DNA of 64,000 bases from Planctomycetota bacterium. GTDB lineage: Bacteria > Planctomycetota > MHYJ01 > JACQXL01 > JACQZI01. The notes under the pieces are model-generated. The model searched no databases. It was given only the letters and a program-made list of their open reading frames with translations, and was not told the origin of the DNA. The stretch spans positions 78,133-142,132 of the forward strand of contig JACQZI010000008.1 in assembly GCA_016207825.1 (NCBI GenBank), in the 5' to 3' direction. The position numbers were made by a program, and so were the translations under genes. Shown here in pieces: positions 28,187-37,489 of this stretch (the first letter of the stretch is position 1; each line of letters begins with the position of its first letter).

Positions 28187-29848
28187 ATGACATCATATGA
28201 ATATAAGCCGGTCAAAGCCCCGCGCGGAACAAAACTCACCTGTAAATCATGGCAGACCGAAGCGCCCATGCGCATGCTGATGAATAATCTCGACCCCGAT
28301 GTTGCCGAAGACCCGAAAAACCTGGTCGTCTACGGCGGTTCGGGCCGCGCCGCCCGCAGTTGGGAAGCTTTTCACAATATTGTCAGCACCCTTAAGAAGC
28401 TGGAAATGGATGAGACTCTGCTGATTCAATCCGGAAAGCCGGTGGCGGTTTTTCCGACCCATGAATTCGCTCCCAGGGTGATTATTGCCAACAGCCTTCT
28501 TGTGCCTGCCTGGGCGAATTGGGATTATTTCCGTAAACTCGAAGCGATGGGATTAATAATGTATGGGCAGATGACCGCCGGCAGTTGGATTTATATTGGC
28601 ACACAGGGAATCCTTCAGGGAACTTACGAAACCTTTGCCGCGGCCGCACAGAAGCATTTTAAGAGTGATTTAACCGGCAGGCTTGTGGTTTCAGCCGGAT
28701 TAGGCGGAATGGGCGGCGCTCAGCCATTGTCCGTAACCATGAATAACGGTGTTTTTATCGGAGTGGAAGTTGACCGAAGCAGGATTGAGCGCCGCATTAA
28801 AACAGGGTATTGCGATGTCATGCTGGAAAACCTTGACAGCGCTTTGAAGATGGCTGCCGAAGCGCAAAAAGCCAAAAAGCCGCTTTCCATAGGATTGGTC
28901 GGGAATGCCGCCGATATTATTCCAGAACTCGCCCGTCGCAATATCGTTCCGGATATCCTGACAGACCAGACCAGCGCGCATGATACGCTTAACGGGTATG
29001 TTCCGAATAAGATGTCGTTGGAAGAAGCAAAGCGATTAAGGAAATCAAACCCAAAAGAATATGTAAAGCGTTCTGTCGCGGCGATAGTCGAGCATGTCAA
29101 AGGGATGCTGGCATTGCAGAAAAAAGGAAGCGTAACATTTGATTACGGCAATAACCTGCGCCAGGAGGCAAAGATGGGCGGAGTGGAAAACGCCTTTGAT
29201 TATCCCGGATTTGTTCCGGCATATATCAGGGATTTATTCTGCCAGGGAAAAGGCCCTTTCAGGTGGGTGGCGCTTTCCGGTGACCCGAAAGATATTCATA
29301 CCACGGACGAAGTGATCAAGAAAGAATTTAAGGATAACCATGCCCTTGTTCATTGGATAAATATGGCGCAGCAAAAAGTCAAGTTCCAGGGGTTGCCTGC
29401 CCGCATATGCTGGCTTGGGCAGGGTGACCGGGCCAAATTCGGCGCCGTTATTAACAAGCTGGTTGCCAGCGGTAAAATATCCGCCCCGATAGCCATCGGA
29501 CGCGACCATCTTGATACCGGTTCGGTTGCTTCGCCTAACCGCGAGACCGAAAGCATGAAAGATGGTAGCGATGCCATTGCCGATTGGCCGGTATTAAACG
29601 CGCTTCTTAACGCCTCAGGCGGGGCGACTTGGGTTTCCGTCCATCACGGCGGGGGAGTGGGCATCGGTTATTCTATCCATGCCGGCATGGTCATTGTAGC
29701 AGACGGGACTAAGCTGGCTGAAAAGAAACTATCATTGGTTTTGAACAACGACCCGGGAATCGGGGTTGCCCGCCATGCTGATGCCGGATATGAAATTGCA
29801 ATTAATACCGCCAGGAAACACAAAATAAAACTCCCTTCGATAAAATAG
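28187..29848 (+). CDS. hutU: Urocanate hydratase
   Basis: A 553 aa NAD+-dependent enzyme that converts urocanate to imidazolone propionate in histidine breakdown. The NAD-binding stretch [20 protein letters not shown], the block [17 protein letters not shown] and [18 protein letters not shown] (with the conserved cysteine) are all present. So are [18 protein letters not shown] and the C-terminal [18 protein letters not shown]. Length is typical. AAAGGAGA lies upstream of the ATG. hutH, hutI and hutG are not adjacent, so the rest of the pathway is elsewhere or absent. Confidence 0.97.
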   Translation: MTSYEYKPVKAPRGTKLTCKSWQTEAPMRMLMNNLDPDVAEDPKNLVVYGGSGRAARSWEAFHNIVSTLKKLEMDETLLIQSGKPVAVFPTHEFAPRVIIANSLLVPAWANWDYFRKLEAMGLIMYGQMTAGSWIYIGTQGILQGTYETFAAAAQKHFKSDLTGRLVVSAGLGGMGGAQPLSVTMNNGVFIGVEVDRSRIERRIKTGYCDVMLENLDSALKMAAEAQKAKKPLSIGLVGNAADIIPELARRNIVPDILTDQTSAHDTLNGYVPNKMSLEEAKRLRKSNPKEYVKRSVAAIVEHVKGMLALQKKGSVTFDYGNNLRQEAKMGGVENAFDYPGFVPAYIRDLFCQGKGPFRWVALSGDPKDIHTTDEVIKKEFKDNHALVHWINMAQQKVKFQGLPARICWLGQGDRAKFGAVINKLVASGKISAPIAIGRDHLDTGSVASPNRETESMKDGSDAIADWPVLNALLNASGGATWVSVHHGGGVGIGYSIHAGMVIVADGTKLAEKKLSLVLNNDPGIGVARHADAGYEIAINTARKHKIKLPSIK

Positions 29849-29939
29849 GAAGTGGGGTAAAGCAGCTTCGATATTTTGTCTAGAAGGGTGCAATCTCTGT
29901 GCGTTAATCCAAGTAAATATTTCAGTTGAAACATTCATC

Positions 29940-29968
29940 TTGACAACAATCCCATTTTAAATTACAAA
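29940..29968 (+). promoter_or_regulatory. Sigma-70 type promoter of regulator 1
   Basis: TTGACA (29940-29945), a 17 bp spacer and TACAAA (29963-29968), with the GTG start 10 bp beyond. The paralogous regulator at 52987 has the same geometry (TTGACA, 17 bp, TATATA, 10 bp, start), implying conserved near-leaderless expression. Confidence 0.6.
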
Positions 29969-29978
29969 TGAGGGTATT

Positions 29979-31949
29979 GTGAAACGCAAGAAGTTATCTG
30001 AATATCTCACCCAAATCAAAGTAGCTTTGGGTAAAAAAGATGATTTTAAAGTAAAACGATATGGTGAGATTGCCCTAAAAAAAATATCCGGCCTTTCTTT
30101 TTCCCCTGTTGAGGAATATGAGTTTTATGATGTTTTGGGGTCTGTTTACTATAATCTGTCTGAATTTTCCAAGTCACTGGATATGTTTTACAAGGCGCAT
30201 TTAGCGGCACTGAAGCATCGTTTTAAACCGGCTGAAATCTGTTATCCTTTACTTAGGATGGCCCATAATTTCCTGGTTATCGGAAACATCAAAGAGGCTT
30301 TTGAGCAATTCCAAAAGGCGGAAAAATATTATCAAAAATATGGTGATGGTGTTTTCCCTATGACCAGAGTGAGATATTTTACCGTTCTTCTTGGGTTGGG
30401 ATATTGCTATTTGCATAAGGGAGAGCTTGAAAAAGCGAATGAAATAGTGGATACAAAAATTCCGGAAATTTTACAATCTTTAGACTACAAATTCGCGCCA
30501 ATGGATTATAACCACCTTAAAGGCGAGTATTTAATGGCTGTAAAAGAATATCATAAAGCCAAAGATGCGTTTAATGAATGCGTTAAAGTCGGCGACCAAT
30601 TTAATTTTCCACGCGGGTCTCTTGAAGCTAAAACCCACCTCGCCGCAATTGAAGTAATGGAAAATAATATCGATTCGGCATCCCGCATTCTGCAGAGGAT
30701 TATTAATGAGTCGAAACGTTTGAAATTAAATGATCTTGTTTGTGAAGCATCACTTATGCTCAGTAAGATTTACTTTATTAAAAATATCCCTGAAAAAGCC
30801 ATGTTGGTGGAAAAAAGAATCAAGCCGGTTTTAGCCAAGCTTGATATGATTTGGCTTTACGAAAAAACAAGAGAATTTGATAGGCTGTATCGCCAGTTAG
30901 ATATTAAAAATGATAAAAATTATTCTATGGCAAAAACCCCGGAAGTTCTGATTGATGTCTTAAAACAGCGCCAGGGTTTATTGCCATATCGAAAGGTTGT
31001 TATAGGGAATTCGGTGGTTATGCAGGATGTTTATAATTTAATAGAAAAGATTGCGCCGACAGATTTACCGGTTTTGATACAGGGTGAAACAGGGACAGGT
31101 AAAGAGCTTGTGGCTAATATTATTCATCAGAACAGCTTGCGCGCGAATGCGCATTGCCTGGCTTTTAACAGTGGGGCTTTACCGGAAACCTTGATAGAAA
31201 GCCACCTTTTTGGTTATACTAAAGGTGCTTTTACCGGAGCTGCCGGTGATAGCAAAGGATATATAGAACTCGCCTCAGGCGGAACGCTTTTTGTGGATGA
31301 GATTGCTAATATGCCGCCATCCATGCAGCAGAAACTATTGCGCATCTTGGAGGAAAAACTTTTGTGGCAGCTAGGAGCACAGAAGCCGATTCAGATAAAT
31401 ACACGTTTTATCTTTGCCAGCAATCAGAATATTGAACAAATGGTCCGGCAAAAACTATTCCGGGAAGATTTGTTTTATAGAATAAATACTATAGTTATTA
31501 ATCTTCCGCATTTACGCAACCGCAAGGAGGATATTCCTATTCTGGTCCAACACTTTCTCTCGAAACATTCTTCTGCTAAAATCAGTAACCTGCCTGTAAT
31601 TTCCCCTTCGGCAATGCAACTTTTGATTGCCTATCCCTGGCCAGGTAATGTTCGTGAATTGGAAAATGAAATAAAGAGGATATATGTTTTATATCCGGGG
31701 AATGGGGAAATCAATGAGTCTATGCTTTCCGAACCCATACGTCGTTACAAAAATGGTATTGGGTCATCTAATGCGAAAACCCTCAAGGAGTTGACAGAAT
31801 TATACCAGAAGAATATCATTACCGAGGCTTTACAAAGTTTTGGAGGCAGTGTCAGCCAGGCAGCGCGGGCTCTTGGATATGATAGGGTTAATCTTTACCG
31901 GAAGATGAAGCAATTAAAAATGATTTCATCTAAAATGTTACCAAAATGA
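29979..31949 (+). CDS. TPR-containing sigma-54-dependent transcriptional activator (regulator 1)
   Basis: A 656 aa bacterial enhancer-binding protein. Residues about 1-305 are TPR-like helical repeats instead of a receiver or PAS domain. The AAA+ domain (about 338-560) has Walker A GETGTGKE at 369-376, the sigma-54 contact loop GAFTGA at 416-421, Walker B GGTLFVDEI at 434-442 and FREDLFYRINT. A Fis-type helix-turn-helix closes it (about 612-648, SVSQAARALGYDRVNLYRKM). It must activate sigma-54 promoters, and one lies 128 bp beyond its stop, driving the next operon. It starts at GTG, with no ribosome-binding site and a promoter 10 bp upstream. The closest relative is the protein at 52987. A ligand or partner protein binding the TPR part is inferred. 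Confidence 0.93.
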   Translation: MKRKKLSEYLTQIKVALGKKDDFKVKRYGEIALKKISGLSFSPVEEYEFYDVLGSVYYNLSEFSKSLDMFYKAHLAALKHRFKPAEICYPLLRMAHNFLVIGNIKEAFEQFQKAEKYYQKYGDGVFPMTRVRYFTVLLGLGYCYLHKGELEKANEIVDTKIPEILQSLDYKFAPMDYNHLKGEYLMAVKEYHKAKDAFNECVKVGDQFNFPRGSLEAKTHLAAIEVMENNIDSASRILQRIINESKRLKLNDLVCEASLMLSKIYFIKNIPEKAMLVEKRIKPVLAKLDMIWLYEKTREFDRLYRQLDIKNDKNYSMAKTPEVLIDVLKQRQGLLPYRKVVIGNSVVMQDVYNLIEKIAPTDLPVLIQGETGTGKELVANIIHQNSLRANAHCLAFNSGALPETLIESHLFGYTKGAFTGAAGDSKGYIELASGGTLFVDEIANMPPSMQQKLLRILEEKLLWQLGAQKPIQINTRFIFASNQNIEQMVRQKLFREDLFYRINTIVINLPHLRNRKEDIPILVQHFLSKHSSAKISNLPVISPSAMQLLIAYPWPGNVRELENEIKRIYVLYPGNGEINESMLSEPIRRYKNGIGSSNAKTLKELTELYQKNIITEALQSFGGSVSQAARALGYDRVNLYRKMKQLKMISSKMLPK

Positions 31950-31954
31950 AACAA

Positions 31955-31975
31955 CTATAGTCGTTTTGACTACAG
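31955..31975. promoter_or_regulatory. Putative enhancer (upstream activating site) of promoter A
   Basis: An imperfect inverted repeat, CTATAGTC-GTTTT-GACTACAG, is centred about 114 bp upstream of the -24 GG. The same motif (TTGTAGGC-TTTT-GGCTACAA) sits about 116 bp upstream of promoter B. Position and symmetry suit a binding site for the Fis-type domain of the adjacent regulator. Confidence 0.6.
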
Positions 31976-32017
31976 ACTGCATATAAGTTGCATTTACCTT
32001 TATACCCCCTCGCATTC

Positions 32018-32042
32018 TAACGCCTTGTTTTTCAACACGTTA
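32018..32042. promoter_or_regulatory. Second conserved dyad upstream of promoter A
   Basis: TAACG-N15-CGTTA, centred 49 bp upstream of the -24 GG. Promoter B has TAACCG-N13-CGGTTA of the same 25 bp total length, centred 50 bp upstream. It may be a second activator site or a DNA-bending site. Confidence 0.45.
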
Positions 32043-32077
32043 TAATATCGTATTCAATGCTTGGTTTTGGCTTATAT

Positions 32078-32093
32078 TGGCACGAAATTTGCT
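32078..32093 (+). promoter_or_regulatory. Sigma-54 promoter A
   Basis: TGGCAC-GAAAT-TTGCT matches the -24/-12 consensus, with GG (32079-32080) and GC (32091-32092) at the correct spacing. Transcription would start near 32104, about 40 bp before the small gene at 32144. A twin (TGGCAC-GATAT-TTGCT) precedes the paralogous small gene. Confidence 0.88.
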
Positions 32094-32143
32094 ATAATGA
32101 TTATATATTATGTAAATGGAAATTTATGTAAATAAGGAGATTT

Positions 32144-32401
32144 ATGAGTAAAAGTGTTGCAGGGACTCTTAATGTAGAAACCAAGAACCCCGTTTGCCCC
32201 CCGTTAACAACTGGGGATATTGTCACTCTTCGAGGTAAGCCAATGGTTAAAATAATAAAACCCGGTAACAAGAACGCTGGGAGAGAATTACGCCTGACAC
32301 AAAAGGAAGAATGGGTTTATTTGTCCATCCAGGATAATTCCAACGAACATTACTTCTTTGATGGGGAGCATCTTGTCGGTTGGAAGAAAACTAAAAGATG
32401 A
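32144..32401 (+). CDS. Small conserved protein of unknown function (paralogue 1)
   Basis: An 85 aa protein, first gene after sigma-54 promoter A, with AAGGAG upstream of its ATG. It has no signal peptide or membrane segment. Its core aligns with the protein at 50652. Shared features are CPPLT, then GDI/SDI, then GKPxxKxIKP, then EWxYxxI/L, then EHYFF, then LVxWKKT. Predicted short beta strands suggest a compact cytoplasmic fold. It directly precedes large secreted proteins in both copies. It might be a regulator of the activator, a translation or export helper, or an effector; nothing decides this. Confidence 0.85.
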   Translation: MSKSVAGTLNVETKNPVCPPLTTGDIVTLRGKPMVKIIKPGNKNAGRELRLTQKEEWVYLSIQDNSNEHYFFDGEHLVGWKKTKR

Positions 32402-32423
32402 ACTTTTAAAAGGAGGAAAATAT

Positions 32424-34439
32424 ATGGGGGAAAGCATTTGTTTTATTGATCGTCGTAAATTGATTAAATCCTTTAAAATTTTTAGTGTCAACCTTGCCAT
32501 TCTTTTAATAGTGTACTCTTTATCTTTTGCAGATAACTGGTCAGAGACTACCTTTACAGAAGGCGTTTTTACCTCAACCATGGCGGCTAATGATAATAAT
32601 AACCTTACGCTATACTCAAGCGGTATTCGAAAAGTTAATACGGGAAGGACAGGCGACGCTGACATTATGCTGAATTCCGGCGGAACCAGGCATTTAACAC
32701 GCGATTCTAACAATGTCCTTCATATTGTCTGGGAAACGGGCGGTTATGTTTATTATTCTTCCTCAAGTAATGAAGGCACGACCTGGGCGGCGGCGACCAC
32801 CGTTTGGAATACCAATACTAATATTATATGTTCTGATATTATTGTGGACGGTAATAATAATATCCATTGTGTTTTTGCATATAATGCCAGTGATGATAAC
32901 AGGATGTATCACAGGAGAAAAACTGCCGCAGGCGCATGGGATGCGACCCGTACAGTAAATGCCGGGCATGCTTCTTCGGACGAGGCAATATATATGCCCC
33001 AGTCTGTTGTAGATTCCGCGAATACGCTTTATATAATTTATGACCGCGCCCACTATAGAGGTTACGGGATGAAATCGTTTGATGGCGCTAACTGGAGCGC
33101 CGTAACGGCAATATATGACCAGGGTAGTAATGATGCTTATTACCAGGCGGCTCAAGCAATAGGCACCAATTTGTATCATATCTCCCGTATGTCTAGCGAT
33201 CAATATTATTATTTTATCAGGCGGACCGGCGGCGCTTGGGTTACTCCTCATGTGGCAATAACTAATTTTAAGGCGCTCTATCCTTCTATGATTGTGGATA
33301 AAGACGATAATATCTGGGTTTTTCTGAATGATATTACATCCAGTCCATATCCTTTAAAAGCCCGAAAATATACGGTATCTACCAATACATGGGATGCTGC
33401 CTGGACAACCATAGATTCCGGGGCGTCTTCTTGCGCCTATCCTTCGGCTACGGTGAATTCAGCGGGTGATATCTATGTTTTTTATAATATAGGAGCTAAT
33501 ATATATTATAAAGTGAGGAATTATTCCACAGGCGTTTGGGGAGCAAGGACTCAGTTGACAGACAGTGCTACAGACGGTGCTTGTTACTTTCCAAATGTAA
33601 AATACCAGCGATATAACCATCATCTGCCGGACAAAATTGAATTAACATGCCGTCAAGGGGCAGGAGCTCCTTATAACATATATTATATAGCTATTGACAA
33701 TTCTTATGTCGCTACAGGCACCTATATTTCATCGGCGATTACTGCCGCGGATGTTTCTTACTGGGGATTTTTGAATTATACCATTGTCTCTCCTGCCAAT
33801 ACGGCTTTAACCGTAGATGTATTAAATTCATCTGATAATTCGTTGTTGGTGGCGAGTGTTCCTTCCGGCACTAATTTACAAGAGGCATATCCCGCGACAT
33901 TTAACGGAATTAGCGGTATAAAACTCAGGGCGAATTTATCAACATCTGACCAAGAGTGCACGCCGACCTTATCAGATTGGAGGATAGATTATTACTCCGG
34001 GACAGTGGTTACCACTACCAACTGGGTGGATTTAATTAACGGCGCTCCCATACGGATGGGGCAATCGGTTGCCATGGTGAAATTCGATATGAAAACCGTT
34101 TCCGGAGCGTCTTACTGGAAAAAGATAAGGATAGATAAAGGGTTAAAAACATATACCAATATTGCCTGCCCTGATAGCAAAATAGAAATTCAAATATGGT
34201 GTGAAAATAACGGTAACGGTTTTTGGGATATCGGCGATATGTTTATTGCAAAGGATTCATTCGGAAGCGGTGTTGCCTGGATTAATACGAAACGATGGCT
34301 GGTGACGACTACTTCCAAGACTTACTATATTGTTTACAAGCTGTCAAGCGATATCGGCGGGGGACAAAGGGCTGGAGTAAAAATATTAGATAGCAGTTAT
34401 CTTGAATTTGAGAATGCGACATGCGTAGGCGTTCCTTAA
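32424..34439 (+). CDS. Secreted beta-propeller protein with the shared C-terminal module
   Basis: A 671 aa protein from the ATG at 32424, chosen because AGGAGG lies 8 bp upstream and the signal peptide (NLAILLIVYSLSFA) follows. The N-terminal half has sialidase/BNR-like propeller repeats (LTRDSNNVLHIVWE, DIIVDGNNNIHCVFAY, MIVDKDDNIWVFLND, TVNSAGDIYVFYN). A linker domain (about 430-530, TALTVDVLNSSDNSLLVAS and TLSDWRIDYY) precedes a C-terminal module of about 135 residues. That module is shared with the 34510 and 50994 proteins and ends GGGQRAGVKILDSSYLEFEN. It is the second gene of the promoter A operon. It is likely surface or extracellular; the ligand is unknown. Confidence 0.85.
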   Translation: MGESICFIDRRKLIKSFKIFSVNLAILLIVYSLSFADNWSETTFTEGVFTSTMAANDNNNLTLYSSGIRKVNTGRTGDADIMLNSGGTRHLTRDSNNVLHIVWETGGYVYYSSSSNEGTTWAAATTVWNTNTNIICSDIIVDGNNNIHCVFAYNASDDNRMYHRRKTAAGAWDATRTVNAGHASSDEAIYMPQSVVDSANTLYIIYDRAHYRGYGMKSFDGANWSAVTAIYDQGSNDAYYQAAQAIGTNLYHISRMSSDQYYYFIRRTGGAWVTPHVAITNFKALYPSMIVDKDDNIWVFLNDITSSPYPLKARKYTVSTNTWDAAWTTIDSGASSCAYPSATVNSAGDIYVFYNIGANIYYKVRNYSTGVWGARTQLTDSATDGACYFPNVKYQRYNHHLPDKIELTCRQGAGAPYNIYYIAIDNSYVATGTYISSAITAADVSYWGFLNYTIVSPANTALTVDVLNSSDNSLLVASVPSGTNLQEAYPATFNGISGIKLRANLSTSDQECTPTLSDWRIDYYSGTVVTTTNWVDLINGAPIRMGQSVAMVKFDMKTVSGASYWKKIRIDKGLKTYTNIACPDSKIEIQIWCENNGNGFWDIGDMFIAKDSFGSGVAWINTKRWLVTTTSKTYYIVYKLSSDIGGGQRAGVKILDSSYLEFENATCVGVP

Positions 34440-34461
34440 TATGAAAAATAATCGCCGGAAT

Positions 34462-34650
34462 CCCGACCGAAGCGTCGGGTTATCGGTGTGCCATAAATCA
34501 AGGAGCTTTATGAGAAACTGGAATTTAATAATTGTGAAGCGAAGCGCCCCCTACGGCCGAAGGTCCCTATTATCTGGTGCCCTGTTCGGCCGAGCGCTCA
34601 CGACGAAGACCGTAATGAAATGGAGCGGGGGAGTCCCGATTCTCATCGGG
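34462..34650. repeat. Palindromic repeats inside the 5' end of the glycine-rich gene
   Basis: CCCGACCGAAGCGTCGGG (34462-34479) and CCCGATTCTCATCGGG (34635-34650) flank further inverted GGCCG words. They lie across the leader and signal-peptide coding region of the 34510 gene and belong to the dispersed CCCGA...TCGGG family. Confidence 0.65.
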
Positions 34651-36858
34651 GGGATTTGTTTGGTAATTGTGTTTTGGTCATTGAAATTTGCGCCGCCTCT
34701 GGCGGCGGATTCCTGGTCACAGACGACCTTTACCGATGGAACATTTTCCGATACGGTGACATCTACCGGAGCGGCTGACGTTAAGTTGAAAAATGATATG
34801 GATATCAGCACCATCGGCAATGGTTCTGATGGTGCAATAACGATAGCCGCTTCCAAAAATATTAATACAGATATTATTGCCTCTGAACGGACGGCCGCCG
34901 ATGGCGTTAACTGGCAAATTTCAAATGATGTTGCTTCAGGGCAGGCTACGATTTCATCAGGAGTTGCAAGACCGAACGGATTTGCCATCGGAGATGAAAT
35001 CATGATAATTAATCTTAAAGGCACATCGGGCAATTATGCCGGTGTGGGATTATATGAGTTTAAAAGAATTACCGCGCTTCCTGATGGCACTTCTATTACG
35101 GTCAATTCTAATCTGACTAATTCCTATGACGGAACTACCCAGAAGATAATGGTCCAGCGCGTGCCGAATTATACTGATGTAACTATTAATGGCGGTATTT
35201 CGCTTACCTGCAGTTCCTGGAATGGAATAACCGGAGGGGTTGTTGCATTTAGGTCTAATGGCATAGTCAGTATCAATGCTACCGGTTATATTGACGCGTC
35301 AGGAAAAGGATTTAGGGGCGGCACAGGGGTGGCATATAATGTAAACGCCCCGGCCGGGGAAACACATTTTGGGGGATTGTATAATTCAGGTGGGGTTCAT
35401 GGCGCTAACGCTGTGGCTACTGCGAATCCGGGAGGCGGAGGAGGTGGCGGCGGTGCTTCAAGTTTTACGGGTGCGTCAGGAACTTCCGGGTCTGCAGGGG
35501 GTGGCGGTGGTGGAGCATATTATATGGGTTGGTTTCCCAATGGCGGTGGTGGCGGTGGTGGTGGATATGGTTCTATCGGCGTAAACGGCGCAGGGTTTAC
35601 TATGGGAGCTTCGGCCTCAGGGGTTACTGGTGGAACTGGAGGTAATGGAGGTAGCGGTGCTTCGTATGCTTATGCAGGCGGTGGAGGCGGAGGCGGAACA
35701 TATGGGGATTCTCAAACATTAAATAGCCATGCGTATTTAGGCGCAGGCGGCGGCGCAGGAGGAGGAGCTTTTAGTTGGGCTTCTGATGGCGGTCCCGGTG
35801 GTAATGGAGGAACCGGCGGCGGTATTGTTTTTATCGGAGCTAACCAGATTATTTGCGGTAATATTCTGGCAGACGGCGTCCCAGGAAGCGCAGGGTTAAA
35901 GGTTGACCGTGCGGCTCGTGGTGGTGGCGGTGGCGGAGCCGGCGGCTCAATAATAATCATGGCGTATGACATACAAAATAATAATTTAATCAGGGCGAAT
36001 GGTGGAGCAGGCGGAACTTCATCTACTTATGCAGGCGGCGCAGGCGGCGGCGGAAGGACCTATGCCATATATAATTATTTGAACGGTAACGCACCGACTC
36101 CAAATTATGCGGTTGGGGCATATTGCGTTGCTCCCGGCACATATATTTCACCCCCAATTACGAGCACCGTTTTCTATTGGGGCGTCTTGACCTATGCTAA
36201 GACCACTCCGGTTGGCACTAATTTGACCGTGGATATATTAAACGCCTCGGATAATTCACTCTTGGTTGCCAATGTTTTATCAGGGACTGCTTTGTGGGAT
36301 ACCTACCCCTCTACTTTTAACGGTATGACAAGCATTAAATTGAGATGTAATTTTTCTCCTTCAGGTGATGGGCAAACACCGACCCTCTCCGATTGGGGAA
36401 TACATTATACAGGCGGTAATACAACGGTTACCACGTCTAACTGGGCGGATTTGTTGAATGGCAATCCTGTTAAAATGGGACAATTAATTGCATACGTCAA
36501 ATTTGATATGCAATCGGCAGGCGGAGCCGCTATCTGGAAACGTTTCCGCGTTGATAAAGGGGTGAAAACATACGGCAACATTGCCTGCCCGGATAATAAA
36601 ATAGAGGTGCAAGTCTGGTGCGAAAATACGGGTAACGGTTTATGGGATGCAGGTGATACATTTATCGCCAAAGGAAATTTCACCAATGGCGCCTGCTGGC
36701 TTAACATGAAGCGCTGGAAAGTAACGATGGCTTCCAGGACATATTATATTGTCTATGAGCTGTCAAATGACATTGGCGGTGGCCAGAGGGCGGGAGTAAA
36801 AATATTAGATAGTAGTTATCTTGAATTTGAAAATGCTTCGTGTGTAGGGGTTCCTTAA
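34510..36858 (+). CDS. Secreted glycine-rich protein with the shared C-terminal module
   Basis: A 782 aa protein from the ATG at 34510, preferred over the in-frame ATG at 34441 because AGGAG precedes it. An unusual leader encoded by palindromic repeats precedes the hydrophobic export segment (ILIGGICLVIVFWSL). DSWSQTTFTDGTF matches the N-terminus of the upstream propeller protein. The middle (about 300-550) is very rich in glycine (GGGGGGG runs with Ala, Ser, Tyr), adhesin-like. The linker domain and 135-residue C-terminal module match those of the 32424 and 50994 proteins and end GGGQRAGVKILDSSYLEFEN. It probably forms an extracellular or cell-surface matrix component; this is inference. Confidence 0.8.
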   Translation: MRNWNLIIVKRSAPYGRRSLLSGALFGRALTTKTVMKWSGGVPILIGGICLVIVFWSLKFAPPLAADSWSQTTFTDGTFSDTVTSTGAADVKLKNDMDISTIGNGSDGAITIAASKNINTDIIASERTAADGVNWQISNDVASGQATISSGVARPNGFAIGDEIMIINLKGTSGNYAGVGLYEFKRITALPDGTSITVNSNLTNSYDGTTQKIMVQRVPNYTDVTINGGISLTCSSWNGITGGVVAFRSNGIVSINATGYIDASGKGFRGGTGVAYNVNAPAGETHFGGLYNSGGVHGANAVATANPGGGGGGGGASSFTGASGTSGSAGGGGGGAYYMGWFPNGGGGGGGGYGSIGVNGAGFTMGASASGVTGGTGGNGGSGASYAYAGGGGGGGTYGDSQTLNSHAYLGAGGGAGGGAFSWASDGGPGGNGGTGGGIVFIGANQIICGNILADGVPGSAGLKVDRAARGGGGGGAGGSIIIMAYDIQNNNLIRANGGAGGTSSTYAGGAGGGGRTYAIYNYLNGNAPTPNYAVGAYCVAPGTYISPPITSTVFYWGVLTYAKTTPVGTNLTVDILNASDNSLLVANVLSGTALWDTYPSTFNGMTSIKLRCNFSPSGDGQTPTLSDWGIHYTGGNTTVTTSNWADLLNGNPVKMGQLIAYVKFDMQSAGGAAIWKRFRVDKGVKTYGNIACPDNKIEVQVWCENTGNGLWDAGDTFIAKGNFTNGACWLNMKRWKVTMASRTYYIVYELSNDIGGGQRAGVKILDSSYLEFENASCVGVP

Positions 36859-36928
36859 GACGAATTGTATCCCGAAAATATTTTAGGGCATATTCGCCCG
36901 GTATTTTTATGGTGAAAAAGAGAAATTT

Positions 36929-37477
36929 ATGATGAAAGTGAAAAAATGTATTATCATATGGTTAATTCTGGTAATAAGCACTATTACTATCTGCGCCGAA
37001 GGCAAAGGCTGTTGGGGGCAGGAGCTTAGCGAAAGGGTGGACACAGTAAGCGGAAGCAGTGGCGCAGGCGGCGGGAGCAGTGGAGGTGGCGGAGGAGGAA
37101 GCGGTTCAAGCGGAGGAGGTAATCCTGTTGTCCTGGTGCTTCCGGATAAACCGATGAATCCTCAACCGTTAAACGGTGCCTTGGGAATAAGCCGTCAGCT
37201 TGCCGCGACAAACGGCGCTTTGATATGCGAAGTTGCCGCTGACCCTTCTATAGAATATACGGTATATTTCGGAACTGATTATCCTTTGACCGAAAGTAAC
37301 TTTCTGACATGGGCCTACGACGACAATGATGGCGCAACAGACGGTATTTTAACGATTGATTTATCCGGATTATTGTTAAATATATTAGATCCCCAAACCA
37401 CATATTATTGGCGTGTTGATGCGGCCGGTTATGATGGAACTACCATCGGAGATACCTGGTGGTTTGTTACCCAGTAA
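36929..37477 (+). CDS. Secreted protein with a Gly/Ser linker and a fibronectin-like domain
   Basis: A 182 aa protein with a signal peptide (CIIIWLILVISTITICA). The segment GCWGQELSERVDTVSGSSG follows, identical to that in the next gene, and leads into a Gly/Ser linker. A C-terminal domain of about 100 residues (PDKPMNPQPLNGALGIS through TTYYWRVDAAGYDG, ending TWWFVTQ) resembles fibronectin type III-like domains. It follows the glycine-rich gene by 70 bp in the promoter A operon. The ribosome-binding site is weak. Function is unknown; the linker may attach the domain to a surface structure. Confidence 0.75.
   Translation: MMKVKKCIIIWLILVISTITICAEGKGCWGQELSERVDTVSGSSGAGGGSSGGGGGGSGSSGGGNPVVLVLPDKPMNPQPLNGALGISRQLAATNGALICEVAADPSIEYTVYFGTDYPLTESNFLTWAYDDNDGATDGILTIDLSGLLLNILDPQTTYYWRVDAAGYDGTTIGDTWWFVTQ
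37019..37121 (+). repeat. Duplicated N-terminal cassette (copy 1; copy 2 at 37583-37682)
   Basis: The DNA encoding GQELSERVDTVSGSS is identical over about 44 bp in both copies. Further near-identity occurs in the glycine-rich linker (GGTGGCGGAGGAGGAAGCGG). The cassette precedes two unrelated C-terminal domains, suggesting recent duplication or recombination. Confidence 0.75.
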
Positions 37478-37489
37478 CCATCGATTTTT

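Noticed and set aside
28605..28620. TTGGCAC word as another sigma-54 promoter inside hutU
   Set aside because: No TTGC box follows at the required spacing; likewise for TTGGCAC words near 36215 and 52571.
32358..32423. Longer N-terminus for the propeller protein
   Set aside because: It would begin at TTG inside the previous gene. The ATG at 32424 has AGGAGG and a proper signal peptide.
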